A model generated the notes under the pieces. The model was not told the DNA's origin. It was given only the letters and a program-made list of their open reading frames with translations, and made no database searches. Source: Caprimulgus europaeus (taxonomy: Eukaryota; Chordata; Aves; Caprimulgiformes; Caprimulgidae). From it: 64,000 nucleotides of DNA. The DNA lies in the NCBI GenBank assembly GCA_907165065.1, contig OU015527.1, forward strand, positions 18,613,686 to 18,677,685. Direction: 5' to 3'. Position 1 is the first letter of the stretch, and every line of letters starts with the position of its first letter. The position numbers and the translations under genes were made by a program. Shown piece after piece: positions 1 to 13,660 of the stretch.

Positions 1-1772
1 GCGTATCCATGTTTCCCTTTTCTGTACAAAACAAGAATACTAGTGATGCTTAGGTTGTTTGCAGTGACTATGAGATGAAATAGACTCTATTAACATTTTT
101 CCTTTATTCCTAAACTCAGCCCATTGCTGTTCAGCATATCTCTAAATAACATTCAAAGGTCTTTTAAAAATGCAGAACTAGAAATAGAAAAAAACCCACA
201 AACCTATTCAAAATATGCAAAAATTTTCTATCCAGTAGTACAGTTCTCTGGCATCTACATTTTTGTGGATGGCAGCATTGTTACATCCTTACTGCCTTTC
301 TAATTTCTTGTGGTATTCCTGTTCTGCTGTGCTGTTCCTGGAAGCTTTTCAAATAACTGGCATGTGCACACTTTAACTAGAAATTAAGATTCAATCACCT
401 CAGTAATGATTTTGTGTCCTTTGACATTTTAAGTTAAGATATCTCACCATAGTTTTACTTACTATGATTAGACAGATCATATGTATTAAATTTCCTAGAT
501 TTCTGGCAAGTGTACTAATCTAGTGTAGGGCTTAAGTGTTTAATAGTTTTCCAGTAGACTGACTAGCTTTCTGACTTCATCAAGATTCTCACCCATGCCT
601 TTAACATGCATGTGGCCAGACTCTAAATCAGCTCTCTGAAATACCTTGAAGTAGTAATCTATCACACCAATTGAATATGTTACAGAAGCAGAATATAATG
701 AAGAGCAAACAAGATGTCAGTTGTGGTATTTAATTTTTTTTGGTCAGTCATTAAGAAAGGTGTATAAGGAATTTATCTTCTCTGATTCAAAGTAACATTG
801 TATTAATAGGTTAAGAGGTCTTTTACTTACTTTTCCAGTGCTTCTGAGATCTGTGGCCACAGAAATCTATTACAGATATTTTTGTGGCAGAGGGGAAGAG
901 GAGTAATACAAAGATAACTACAGGACCTGGATTTTTAAGTGATTGAGATTTCAGTTTGAAAAACTGGATTAGCAAATCTGAGTGGAAAGGTAATCCAAAA
1001 TAGAAAAAAAACAAGGAAATAAATACGAAAACCATTAATGCTGCAGGAAAATTTAGGGTGATTGCAAATACCAATAATGTGAGATTGTGATGTGTTACTG
1101 CAAAACACAAAACCTCAGTTTAAAGACAAGCCTCATCCTTGTCTGAGTGAGTTATATGTGTGTCATTCAACGAATATGTAATAGATGTCAACTCTACACT
1201 ACTAAGTCAGAATCTAAGGGAGAGGAGAGGAAGCTACCCACTTATCCTCATAGAAACTGCAGACACTCCTTCCCTTGAAGCCAATAAATCCACCTCGCTA
1301 ATGCTACATGAGGAAGATATTAAGGTTGCAAAGTCAAGAACCTGAACAGTAGAAACATCAAGGCTAAGTTTACACATGGACCTTGTTTCAGCCCTTTGTG
1401 TATACATGCTGGGCTTGCTTTAATTACCTGGTTACATGCTAACATTTCTATAGCAGCCCTCTTCCCAAGGTGCATTGCCTGCATGGTTATAGACACTGTT
1501 TTTCCTTATTGGTACCTGACAGCTAGCTGTGTACTTCATTTATTATAAGTGGTTTCAGCCCTACCCTGAAGACAAAAAGATTCATCCCCTCATGAGCTTT
1601 TCTCTGAGACTCATCACTGCCAAATCAAAGCGCTTCACTGGCATTGATGAATTTTATCTTCAGAGTATTCCTGTGGGAGTATGTTGCCCATCACATGGGC
1701 AGTGAGTAGAGGCTAAAATATTAAAACCTAAAGACTTTACTAATTTCGATGCCCAACTTGAGGCAGCTAGGA
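1..1772. other. Unique non-coding sequence, no gene seen
   Basis: This is AT-rich single-copy-looking DNA with stop codons in every frame. The longest open frames are under 100 codons and none resembles a known protein. Short AATAAA-like strings occur, as expected by chance at this composition. I see no repeat, RNA gene or promoter that I can support. Confidence 0.7.
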
Positions 1773-1823
1773 TTTGTTGTTTTGTTTAGGTTTTGGGGGG
1801 GTTTTTTGTTTGGTTGTTTTTTT
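1773..1823. repeat. GTTT-rich low-complexity tract
   Basis: The tract is made of runs of T interrupted by G (TTTG-type units), with one G7 run in the middle. Similar tracts recur at 18426-18486 and 30455-30498. Such G/T tracts are common simple-sequence repeats in bird DNA. No flanking duplication or element boundary is visible, so I treat it as simple repeat and not a retrotransposon tail. Confidence 0.7.
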
Positions 1824-4800
1824 CCTAGAATACCTAACAACAGTTACATAGAATACCTTTCAACAGTTTCTTCACCTAGGCAGCAATCCTCAATATCACA
1901 GTACTAGCATTACCCACACCCACTTTTATTTCTTTCCTTCTGTATTCTGTCTCTTCCTTTCCTTATGTCAGGCCTTGTCAGGTCCCATACTTTCTTGATT
2001 AACCTTGAGAAAAGTTGAGAACACTCCAAAAATGGTGGTTTCTGGTTTTGGCCCACCAGCCAGCAGTTGCTCCAAGTCAGTACATCTGCTGCACAAAACT
2101 TTCAGTGTACCTCTCCTGCTTCTGCCCACAGCATCAGTGGGCTCTGCGAGCCTTTGCAGCCCAGCCCTTCAGAGGAGATACAGAAATCAAAAATGTCTTC
2201 TGCATAAACACTCTTAGGAGTTGTTATACAATAAAAAACTTCCTTTTATCATGCAGAAACAGGTTTCACTGGGAACTGTAATCTTGCCAATTTTAAATGG
2301 CTTTTAAAGGGAACAATGCAACAGTGCTAGGGCTGTGTGTCATTTCCCTAATTCAGGCCACAGATATGCTGAAGTGTAGAAATAGAAGTTACTTGGCCAT
2401 GGGCAATCTACTGTTTATTACTTTGCTTGGATATACTTCTGTCCGAAAAAATTGGATTAGATGTAAAATAAAGGTGATGAAGTTCTAAGCAATGTGAATC
2501 AAGGTTATGATGTCAGATTTTTGTAACTTCTTACATGTGTCGAACTTCACTGACTCTAGACCACTGTCATATTTCATTCAATGCATCTTTCTATAAAAAT
2601 GGTAATCACTGAAAAATAGTCTTTAACTTTTTCTAACCTGTTTTGTACCTACTCTATATTAGATTAACTTACAATGTTTCATTAGCTTCCGTATGAAAAT
2701 GTCATAAAAGATAAATGTTCAAGAAATACTGAAGCAATATTTTCTCCCTAAGAGATATGGTAAGAAAATGGCTAAGTGCAGTGAGGAAACAACAACCACC
2801 AGAGTGCTTACAATTCGAGTAGATGAATTTTTGCATTTATAAAATATTACAAAAGGAATGATGTGCCATTGTGTAGCGCCTGCACTTGCACATGACAGCA
2901 AAGCTCTGCAGTGCATCCGCCTTCCTAAGAAAAATTACAAAACACTAATATCAGCAAAATCTGCATTTGACACGTGTGCCTAGTCATCCAGTCAGCCAAA
3001 TGAACATTACACTTCAGATCATGATGACTGTTCTTCTGTGAAACATATGCCATCTTTTCATCTGGGTATTTAATTGTATATTTTACAAAAAAAATAATTT
3101 GTTCTCTCACCTTTGTTTTATGCTGTGCCAGTGAGTGATCAGTGTTTTAATTCATTAGAGAAAAATAATTTTTATGTATGTGAAAAAGACTGGTTCTTTT
3201 GCCAGTTAGATACTTCATATGCCTTTGGGGTAGTGACAGGTACTGCCCTCAATCAACTAATGGAATGGGATTTCCTCTTCTGCAGTTCATCTAATGTTGC
3301 ATTATATTAAAGATAAAGGTCTAGTAGCATTAGCTGGATGTGTCTACCCTGTTACAATAACAAGATGATGTAGAAGAATAGTAATTTTTTTCATCTTCAT
3401 GGGCACTAAGGGCAGGTGAGAACCAAGCAGGAACCATTGGTTACTGTGGTACACATTTATCTGTATTATCTTCCACTGCTTACGCTTTACAAGAGAGACA
3501 ATGCCTTCCAGCAAACCTTTGTTTTATTTTGGCACTACTAGCCTGAAATCAAAACTGGGCCATTGCATCTTCATGAGAGACACACAGCAACCTCTGGGAT
3601 ATCCTGTTTTGCTCTGGGCTTCAGTCAGCTGTTCCCTGACCGCTGTCTGGCAGAGCTCCTGAGGAGCTGGATCCCAGTGCAGGGGTCCTGCTGAAAACAC
3701 ATAGTTGGCAGGTAGTAGACCTGACGCATCCCTTGCCAAAGTGGAAACCATGCATCTAAAAAGCCCCAGAATGGATGGAGGTGAGAGATGCTTGGAAGAA
3801 GCATCTATATGCTTCTTGCCTGAAGCTAACTCTTCTTCAAGCATCTGCTTATGGCCACAAAGAAGAACATTAATCACATTAAAGAGAGCTAAGGATTCCT
3901 AAATGCTGAGCAATTATTTGTTCAACAACAGCCCAGTAAAATTTCAGGGTCATGTAACTGCAAGCCCCTGGTCCGTGACTAAGTGAATTTTATCCATGTC
4001 TGTAAATGATGAAGCTGTCTTGACCTGCTTTGCTACTTTCAGAGAATGTAAGGAAATAATGTAAGGTGTGTAGCTGGTCCCATCTAAGGTATGAACATTT
4101 TTAGCACTTTATTAATCAATTTTTACTCATTTTATGAGGGATAAATTTTACAGGATTTTTGATGACAAATCGATGAAGTGAACATCCATTTCTTTCTATT
4201 CTCTAACTTGCTAGGACTTTCAGTTAGAGGTAGGTGCATTAGAGGCAGTCTGCTTTAAGATTATTAAGGAATCTTAGCTGCTCTCTGAGTGATGGTCATA
4301 GCAATTCCTTTCAGTGCATATTCTTTGACTCCTTTTTTATCACTATCTGTTTACAACAATGTTTTGAGTTTTCTTCATTCTTTCCTCCAAAACTGGACAA
4401 TACAAGAGTGCTTACAAAAACAAAACAGTGGGGGGAAGGAGGCCGGACCTTTGGCGAAGTGTCAGAGATAAAGGAGTGCAGTCTGTGTTGGTGCCAACCC
4501 TGTGTGGCACCCCAAGAGTTACCATTTTAAAATCCATCCAGTTAGAGAAAAGGTTTCATTTAGCTATTCTTTAATGAATTCTAAGTTTCTTCAACTGTGG
4601 ACTATTTTCCTTTCCTCAACTGGGAGACAGGGTCAGAGAAGATCTTTTTTCTGCAGCTAGTTTCTGGTACTGCTCTAGCAACAGCTCAGAAATGCCTCCT
4701 AACTCTTACCACCACTGCTTCACCAGGGGAGAATTTAAGATTACAATTTATTTTTACCTAATTTCTCCAGGGAAAATTTAATCTAGTGAGAACATTAGGG

Positions 4801-7800
4801 TCAGAACTATAATGAAAACAGTTTCAGGGGAAAAGAAACAACAATTTATTTCCAAGTGTCTGTTTTTAGAAGGAAAAAAAAAGTCACCTACTGAAAATGC
4901 ACACTTTGTTAAAAAATCCTGTAACTAGAGCAGCACCTCGGTACATCTTTCAGCCAGAAGTACTGTGTCCATCTAGCATTAGTAAAGTGAGAACTCAAGA
5001 TGTTTCTGTGTTATCACTTGGTAGGTGAAGAAAGTTTATATTGTCTTTTGCTTTCAGAGTTAAAATTCTCGAGCTAATCTTCATTTAGAATATTTGAGGA
5101 TTGAGTAAGGGAGAATATGAATGAAGAAGAGCTTTTTGCATGTGTGAGAACCTTACGGAGAATCATGGCAAAAGCCTGAAGGTACAGAAGATGTCAGCAT
5201 GGAAGAAAATGAGTGACATGCAGCAGAGTTCAGTGTAATCACCTCTCCAGTTCACCACCATAAACATAAACCTTGTAAGCACTGTGGTGTTCTGCCAAGT
5301 CTTGAGTCTGTGGGAAGGAACCTTATTTTCCTGCTTGCTTGGCACAAAGCAGAGGGTGCTGTGATACTCACATGCAGCAGCCTGCTCCTGTGATTTGGGA
5401 TCCCAGTGATGGGGGCCTTGCTATATCCTAAGGTGGCTGAGAGTTTTCAGTTGTTACTGCAGGAACAAAAGCAGGTTATACTGATCACAGGATTTTCCTG
5501 AAAGAAGATCTGCATTCTTAAAACATTAAACTACAGTGCTGGCTAATTAATCCATTTCTAAAATGTGCATAAAAGGCAAGGGCGACATTGCATTAGTTCT
5601 TTGGGGTAGATAAGGAACAATATTTGTTATTTATATCCCAGATGCTGGAGACAATGTATTTTGTGTGTTCTCATGCCTGTGGAATGGCCAAGAGGGTCTC
5701 CAAAGAGCTTGTGGAGGGTCAGGGTTTCAAGTTCCATCCACTTCTCTGCTGCAATTACACATGTGCAAAAGGAGGGAGGTGTTGCGTCTGCTCTTATATA
5801 GGTGTTTAGTGCTTTAAAGGAGTTTGCCTCTCTCAGCTTTCTGTGTGTGGTCGATTTGACATAATTCATTTCCATTTTAAAGCAGAAAGTAAGAAAACAG
5901 AAATCTACTCTCTGAGACCACTGTTGTAATTTTAAGGACACACATATCCAACACGTAGCTCCAAAACTCTGCACTTCAGTTCTGCATTAGCATTTTCATA
6001 TGCATTTTGGCTACACTTTACCCCTCGTAACTTTAATTGACTGAAAGGTAGGAATCTAGTCTAAGCTATGCAGCTCAATTTGCAGGCTACAGAAGGAGAC
6101 AGTCAAAGGAAAAGATTATTTCTCTAGAATCCTACCTGTCTTTAACTCTTATGTTAGCATCAATTGCCTGATGAGTGCCTATTTCCATTGCCTAGAGAGG
6201 ATGGTTATACAAATACATAGGTAGATGCTTGACTTCAGGACAACTGTGGTTAGGTGAGAAAATTTCATTCAGCAAAGCACATGCATGTATCCTAAATTAT
6301 AAACTCTCTAAGTTATTGAGCCTTAATTCTAAATGTGGCTTGTTGGCTGGTTATGTTATTTATCGTCATAAAAATTATAAAGTGGCTGTAGAATTAACCT
6401 GACTCAAAATACCATTAATATTACTCAATCCAAAATTAGTCTGAGAAAAAATTACTTCACTCCCTCCAGATGCACTGGCTAATGTACTGCTGCTCCTTTA
6501 AAAAAAAAACAGAGCCCTGAAATGAAAGAAAATACACAGTACACACAAAAATATCTCTCAAAATGTTTGCATTTGCATGGATTAAGAGAACTAGGCGCCA
6601 GAAAAAGTTGTTTCAAATGTCTCCAGTAATTTTTTCAATGCATAATCTACAAATGCACCGAGGTTTTTTTCCCATTTTGTGAACATATAAGATAAAGGCA
6701 TGTGAAAGCAATTTTTCATTGGAAATTGCACAGTGAGTATGCATGAACAAGTATTTGCTTTATTTTGAAGTTCCACAGCCCAAATGCAGCTGTAATTTGC
6801 ATCATTTACAATTTTGCTGTAAACTGACTTAGGGCATCTGTCTAAATTATAGCCAGACCAGGCAAAAGATAAGTAGGGAAAATGAAAAACTTCCAACATA
6901 ATTTGTTTCCACCAAATAGCACTGTCCCTGGCTGTTATAACAATTAATTTATAAATTATTATGTTGATAAGGCTTTCCCAATAAGTAACAGGAAAGCTTG
7001 CGAACATCCACTGAACAGCAGGGCAAAAGAAGATCCTGGCACTGTTGCCACATACAGCATCTAATACATATATTTCTATATCTAATAAATATATTTTATT
7101 TTCTTTAAGATATTTTCAGACATGTTAAGCCAAAATCTGGCTTTACAACATTTCCCTCTGACAAATTTTATTTCATTATGCTCTAGCTAAATTTATCCTG
7201 TAGAGACTTAAGTTTCAGCTCGAAAAATCTATTTCCTTTAAGTTTGTGCTTCAAGTGATAACAGATGCTAAACACAGAGTAAGAAAAAAAGATTAATCTC
7301 TCAAGAGCATTGAGAAAGCAATCAACATATCATCTAAATAAGTTAATAATCACATTTTCAAATTTCTTCATAAGAAAATAGTTTCAAGAACTTAGAGAAA
7401 TCCTTAGAGGAGTATACAGTCCCAGGACAGTGAGGAATCCATTGATAAGGAGATAGGAGCTTCAGAAACAAACCATTGAGATTCACTTGATGTCTTAGAA
7501 GGGATTTTCTAAGTGCTTGACCTGCATCAACTAGAAATTTAGCTACAGAAAAGTGCATTAGGTTTTCTAATCTTCTGTTTATCTGGTTTATGATGTATCT
7601 TACAATGTATTTGCTTTGATTAACCTAGTGTTGTGTATATCAAAAACAGGGCATCAAGTATTTCATTTCAGTACTATACATTGCAAATATGATTCTGCCA
7701 CTAAGTTAATTAGTGAGACCACTGAGCCTGTTCAGGATGAATTTAGTATGAACTTAAAGTGATAATAATGAAATTCTCGATGAGCATTCCCGAGTGGCAC

Positions 7801-8257
7801 ATGGTGGAGTTGTCTTAACTTCCCCTCACCAAAAATCCTTGCACTATGTAAGGGGAGACTTTCTACCCTAGGCACATTTTACCTTTCAGATAAAGACAGA
7901 TTATAAAGAGCTTTGTCTTACCTGATTTTAAGCATGATATTAAATTGCATGTAATGTAAGCATAGTGATTTCTATGTTCCCTATTTAGTTGGTAGGAGAT
8001 ACACACCTTCAGAGAGCAATTTCAATTTACTCTGGATCATCTGCACTTATCTTCCTTATGTCTTTCTACTGACCCTACAGAAAACCTGTAGCAAGTCTTA
8101 CCTTACCTTTGGCCTTCACCTTGGGCAGCTCAGGTGGATGTCCTCTTTGAAACAAGCTATTTTTTAGCCTTTTAGCTTTGATCTTTTAGTTACAAAATAT
8201 GTAGACCCACATGGAAAAAGCCACTATAAAACAATACATAGAGAGTGGAAGGGTGGA
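1824..8257. other. Unique non-coding sequence, no gene seen
   Basis: This stretch holds no recognisable gene or transposon. An open frame of 117 codons on the minus strand (3524-3877) and one of 138 codons on the minus strand (6591-7007) are the longest. Neither has family motifs, splice context or a recognisable relative. The second lies in the segment entered separately as resembling a conserved element. A 7-bp inverted repeat (4490-4496 with 4505-4511) is present but unremarkable. Confidence 0.65.
6550..7010. promoter_or_regulatory. Candidate conserved non-coding element with octamer motifs
   Basis: Two exact POU octamers (ATTTGCAT) lie at 6571-6578 and 6795-6802, and the segment is rich in TAAT-type and TTGCA-type cores. 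The style resembles vertebrate developmental enhancers known to be conserved across amniotes. An unusually long minus-strand open frame (6591-7007) spans it; strong sequence constraint or chance could both explain that. Conservation itself cannot be seen from one sequence, so this is an inference from motif content only. Confidence 0.25.
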
Positions 8258-8444
8258 AAGATAGAATATGTATATATCGGTGTATATAGATATTTATAGA
8301 GGTATTTAGTATATATAGATTATATAGACCCTCTCTATAGACTCTGTAAATACTCTCTCTATATCTATCCATAAATACTCTTCCTATGTATAGACTGTAT
8401 ATATCTATCAGTGTGTATGTATAGGTTAGTGTAAATATATAACA
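8258..8444. repeat. Decayed TATAGA-type AT-rich tandem region
   Basis: The segment is built from imperfect repeats of TATAGA, TATATA and CTCTCTATA units with many substitutions. The left half is rich in TATAGA and the right half in TCTATA, so the region is partly self-complementary. It looks like an old microsatellite that has degenerated. Open frames across it are artefacts of the repeat. Confidence 0.65.
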
Positions 8445-11400
8445 GCCAAAAGTTTGGGAAATTTTTTAGTGTGTAACAAAAAAAGTTTGTTTGTCCTGGA
8501 GATCACTAGGTTCTCTTCCTGTGGCTACTAGTATACTGGCACATTAATATAAGGATAGTGGACTGGTATCTCAGTTCCTCCTTCTTGTTTGCAGTTCTGC
8601 AGATTAAAATGGAAGAAGGAAGAGCAGCCTCCCTCTTCCTGCCTGATGCTAGGAATATAGATCATAAAGAGCTGACAAGCTGATTTATCCAGAAAAACAA
8701 ACACAACTTGTAGGTGGAATTAATTATTTCCAGATATTTAAGCTCTTTGAATTATTTTGAATAATTTCCTGCAACAAACATACCTGCCTTTCTCTTCACA
8801 GACCAATTCAGTTTCTACAAAATATAAGCTATTTTGAAGCATTTGCTTTCCAAAGATGTTTGGATTTGTGGTATTTCAAAGCTAGATTTTCCCAGCTGCT
8901 TGCCTGGCTGTCTGCCGTCACTGAGTGCTCACTGCAGCACTTGGTGACAGAAACACATGACTGAAGATCTTAAATAGGTCTTGCATGGCAAATAGGTAAT
9001 GAATAGCACATATGAGAAGTGGTGAAGAAAACATGATGGTTTTAGAACAATAGTTAAGAATGAACTTTCATGTTTAAAGACTACCTATTTTGTCCTATGA
9101 AATGATTGAACTATTATTCAACTGCAGTACTTTTTGATCTATAAAAATTAAATAAATCTGGTTCAGTACCAAAATCTGAATGTAGACATGGTAGTTGAAA
9201 CCTTGAGAAAGGCTTAGACATGCATCTGGTGTAAAGTCACCCATAGTTAAAGTAAGTGAAATATTTATAAGCTTAATTAGTCTTCATTTTTAAAAATATA
9301 AATTATATGCTTCATGAAATTTTGAAGATTTTTCCTTATGTTCATTTTATTTTGCAGGAGAATATTTTTTTTACTGGTTGGGATAGGACCATAATTCTGC
9401 TTTGTTGTGGTGATTCCTCTGTTCCTACATTTGTCTGAGATTTGTCAGCAGCATAGATAGAAAGGCAGTGCATACAACTCTGATTTGCACTGGCATGCAA
9501 TGAGATTGGCAACAGCTTGCATGATTTTAGTTATCTAAAAATTTACCTCATATGCCCAGGATCATTCAGGTACCTGTTTCCTAATGACATCAAAAGGGTT
9601 GGGTACTTGTACCCTTGTGTGGTTTGAGATTTAGTGATTCTTTGGCTTTTACCTAAACATTCCAGAGACTTCCTAAAAGTGTGCACTGCTGTGCTAGCAA
9701 GAGGCATCTGCTGAGAAAGCACCTGCCTCTATCAAGTTAAAAATCCATTGGGGGCTCTCAGTTTGGTAGGAGCCAGGACCAGAGTAAGCAACTGCCTCAT
9801 CTATGCTGTCCAGAGCAGAGAAGATGTCCCATTGTCTCCCCAGGTGATGGAGCTGGTAACATGGAGCAGGAAAGGATAGAGCACAACCCATGCAGTGAGA
9901 GGACACCATCTGCCCCCACAGGAGAGGGTACTGGTGCCCGTGGGTGGGTGGACCAGAAGCAGACTTGGGGACAATCTGCATGGTCCTCACCATCACTGCT
10001 GTCCCTGACAGCATGTTAACAGAAGTACACATCTAGCAGCTACTGCTTCTTTTTGTGACCCTGGTACGTGCCCAGCGTTTACCATCACAGAGGCAGTCCA
10101 TGTGCCAGGCTTACTTCTGTGTACCTATTCATCAAGGAAGGGCTGAAAAAAATATGCTGGCACATCCTTTTTGTGGAGCAGGCTGCTCATGTAGCAGGGC
10201 TTGTCCCAAAGGCAACAGTATCTAAAGAATTGGTGAAGACTGGGAGAAATGGTAGTGCAGTGCTGGCACCAATGCTTTTGTGTGAGTGTTTAGGCAGCAG
10301 GAACCTGTGAAGACAGATGTTTGCTGTGCTGTTCAATACAGATTGCCAGGTCCAGGCACTGTCTGGTCATGGAGATAGGATGAGGAAGGCTGAGCATCCC
10401 TTAAAGGACTGGATCCAGCCCCTGCTCAGCACTCTACTTCCTCCAGGCTCCAAGAAACAATCTAGCAGTGGTCCTTACATCCTTTCACTGGATACAGAGG
10501 AGTGGATGGTGATTGGGAGAGAGTGACGTACCTTGAGGCATTGTGTATCCTCTCCCCTGCATTTTTGGCATACTGAGGATACAGCTGGAGCATTCAAGAC
10601 GTACCTTGAAAGCTGGCAGTGAGAACATGGGCAGATATACAAAGATATGGCCGTTTGCTTAGTTTTTCCGTATGCCCTGATGCAGAGTGGGATTCAGGCT
10701 AAAATTAAAATGATTTAAGATATCTTAATCTTTCATTATGATCTTTCATTTTATGCATACTGAGTCAAGATCATAACTAGTGTAACCCATTTCAATATTA
10801 CATGGGATAAATGCCTTTACATTTTTTTCAGGGATTTAAGCAATTTTCCTTAAGCCTTTTGAAACACAGGGGAAATTAAAGTCTTCTCTGAGGTTCTAAT
10901 GGGTGAAAAACTTAAATGCTGACAATGTACTGCTTATTAGATCCAAGCATTGGAATATCCAAATGAAATCAAATGGAAAACATTAGTGGATTTGTAATTA
11001 TGACTTCAGTATGATGGGAATGCTTTGTGGGTTTTCTGGTTTAGAGAGCAATGTTATTTAGAAGCCACTTCTCTTAAAAAATAATGAACATAAACTGTCA
11101 GACTTAGGAAATTCTCATACTGTGTTTAACCAGAAGTATAAAAGATGATGCAAATGCTATTTTGGACTAGTGAGCTTTTTGTTCTCTTCTAACAGCTCTA
11201 AGCTATTGCCAAGATTATATTTCTCTTTGCTAAGTAAGTATGTTGATATGGAACCTATTATTTTAGATGAGCATGTTACTTCTGGAAACGTTCACTGGTC
11301 TCAGTCAAAAGATTTTGTATTTTTTCTTCCTCAAGAAAAACTATGGATTGAATTTCATTTTTCCCAGACATTTGTGACAAAGCTGGCGTAAGCAGCATGT

Positions 11401-13600
11401 GACTTTATGAATTCTGTAAATTAAGATATTTCCTTTTCTAACACAGGTGTTTAAACTACACTTGGAAACACAGTTTATGCCCAGAACATACTTCAAAACT
11501 GCCACTCATCCTCATCTCTGTTTTCTCAGACTTTCTTTTAAAATTTACGATCTAAAATAGTCCTTTTGTGAGATCACAAAGTATTTTGTGTTATGCTTGG
11601 AGCTGGGCGGACTCCCTCTGGTGGCTAGCATCAAACCTGGACTCCTGGCCAAGGACTACCATTTCTCTGGGTTAAGTAGCTGCATTGGTAGAGAACTGCG
11701 TGCATCAGAACTTACTGTCAAAGTAATGTGACTGGAGCCTGTCTTCATGCTTTTTTACAAAGTGGATGCCAAATTCAGTCACAAAAGTCCCAGAGATATA
11801 CACCAAAAAAGCATCATAAAGCCTGTGCACCTACTAGCCAGATAAAAAATGCTTCACATGTTGTCCATCCAAGAAGATGAGGAATACATGAACGAAAAAG
11901 GAATAAGAAATGGCTTGCAATATTGAAAAATGCTAGTCTACTGAATCAGAGCCATTGCATATCACCAACTGGCAACCTTAACTAGTTTGTTGTCTTTAGA
12001 AAAAACATTTCACTTGATAGCTTTGAGTAATTACCATAATATGCATTTTCAAAGATGCATCTGCTTCCCAGAGAAGCTATCTGAAACTGATGGGAAGTGG
12101 CAGCAAGTTGTTGTCTCATCCATCTGCCACAACAGGCAGTCAACAAGCCATATAAAAAATGAATAGTTAATGTTTCACAGCCAAAATGCAAAGACATTGT
12201 AAGCTGATGCTACAGGCATCTATTCTGGGTCAGTCCTTCCTTTGTGATTTAGTTGGTGAAACAGATTCAGATTTTAAAAAATCTAGACAAGTGAAAAGAT
12301 CTGAAAGAGGATTAAATTCTGAAATTAAAGAACTTGAGAATTGTCTGTCAGAATTTTTTTTTTAAAAGTCTCACATTCACAAAGCAAATATGAAATGTAC
12401 AAATACAAAAAAGGACTAGCTGGTGAGGAAACAAAACTGCATCAGGAAATTGAGAGTGTAGAGCAGACCTGCAAAATAGGCAGTTTTCATTCTGAGAGTA
12501 TTAACAGGAGTATTTATATAAAGAATGAGAGAGAGGTTGGGTTTTTTTCATTCAGCTCAATGCTCAGGCCAAAATGTTGTCTGTAGAACACAGTAAGAAA
12601 GACGTGGACAAACTAAAAGGACTTCAAGGGACATCAATGAGAAGGATATGATGTTAGATAACATGATCTGTGAGGAAAAGCTGAGGAAACAATGCAGGAC
12701 ATGGTACTAATCTAATATATGAGAAGTTGTAAAGAATGATGTAAACAGAAGTGATGGAGAACAATTCTGCATTTCCCTCATAATATGGCAAGAAGTAAGG
12801 GCTTATTTGCATATGGGAAAGTTTTGGACAGATAATAAGAAAACTTTCTAATGTGTGCTGAGTTGATCATGTGTGCATCAACTCTATCATGAAACACTAC
12901 ATAGCAGTCTGAGCGATGTCTTTTGAGAGTGATCTATGTGATCTTATTCAGATAGGGAACAGGCTGGGTCACTTTCTTTCTTCCAGGTCACAGGGTGGCA
13001 TCTGTTACCTCTGGGCCTACATGGCTTCCACAGACTGATTCCTTTAGCTCAGTTTTAAACTGTAGCCATAAATGCAGGAGCAAGCACTGGGTTCTCTCAT
13101 TCCGTTGGAGATACTCCCAGTTTGTGGATTGTTGAAAAGGGCTTATCAAGAAGTGCAGAATTAAATTCTCATTTTTTCTTGCCTCACAGTTTTCTTGAAA
13201 AAGGTGACTAGTGCGTAAAGCTTGTTGTAAAACTTATTTGTTTTGTTTGGCATCTGCTGCCACTGAGTGGTACCAGGGAGTCTGGATCTGTTGTTTTTCC
13301 TCCTTCATCCACACTTCACATATTTTTTCCAACTTTATTTATATCTGAAAAAGAAGCCACAGGGGATTTTTTAAAAGAGAAGCATCCAACACAAACACGT
13401 GTTCCAATTCACGTGAAGCAAGATAGTAATCCTGAAACATAAACCAAAATTACTTAGATCATTCTGTCACAATATAAATCCTGTATACAGTATTTTCTTA
13501 AGAATGCTTTAGAAAAATGATCTCGTCCCTCACATTTGTTCAACCAGATCAGTTATTTTTGTCAGTTATGTATCTGTGAAAACTTTTCTGCCTTATCATG
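8445..13600. other. Unique non-coding sequence, no gene seen
   Basis: No known gene or transposon is recognisable. A somewhat GC-richer patch runs from about 9690 to 10560, with short unrelated open frames on both strands (longest 112 codons, minus strand, 9694-10032) and no motifs. A CTCF-like core at 11614-11625 is listed separately. The rest is AT-rich with no structure I can support. Confidence 0.65.
11614..11625 (-). promoter_or_regulatory. CTCF-like core motif
   Basis: Read on the minus strand the site is GCCACCAGAGGG, and its CCACCAGAGGG part matches the first eleven positions of the usual CTCF core (CCASYAGRKGG). The next base departs from consensus: A where C is usual. A 12-bp match arises by chance fairly often, so occupancy is unproven. 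It is isolated in the middle of a non-coding stretch. Confidence 0.3.
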
Positions 13601-13601
13601 A

Positions 13602-13660
13602 GATCATAGGAGATGGATTTGGAATGGACCTCAAGAAATTTCTGGTTCATTCCACTGCCT
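13602..13660 (-). mobile_element. CR1 LINE 3'-end relic
   Basis: The short segment reads like the reverse complement of a CR1 3' untranslated end: an ATCATAGG start, a GGAATGGACCTCAAGA block, then a pyrimidine-rich CTGGTTCATTCCACTGCC block. These correspond to the usual GGAAGGGACCT and CTGGTCCAACCC blocks of CR1 with many substitutions. It is short and diverged, hence old. A chance resemblance is possible because only about 60 bp align. Confidence 0.45.

Noticed and set aside
3524-3877. 117-codon minus-strand open frame
   Set aside because: No domain motif or recognisable relative; another frame is also open antisense to it, typical of a slightly GC-richer chance stretch.
4490-4511. 7-bp inverted repeat GGTGCCA/TGGCACC, thought of as an NFI-like or operator site
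   Set aside because: Spacing and bases do not fit the NFI palindrome, and 7-bp inverted pairs are common by chance in 64 kb.
8190-8372. Tyrosine/isoleucine-rich minus-strand frame
   Set aside because: Pure artefact of the TATAGA-type low-complexity tract.
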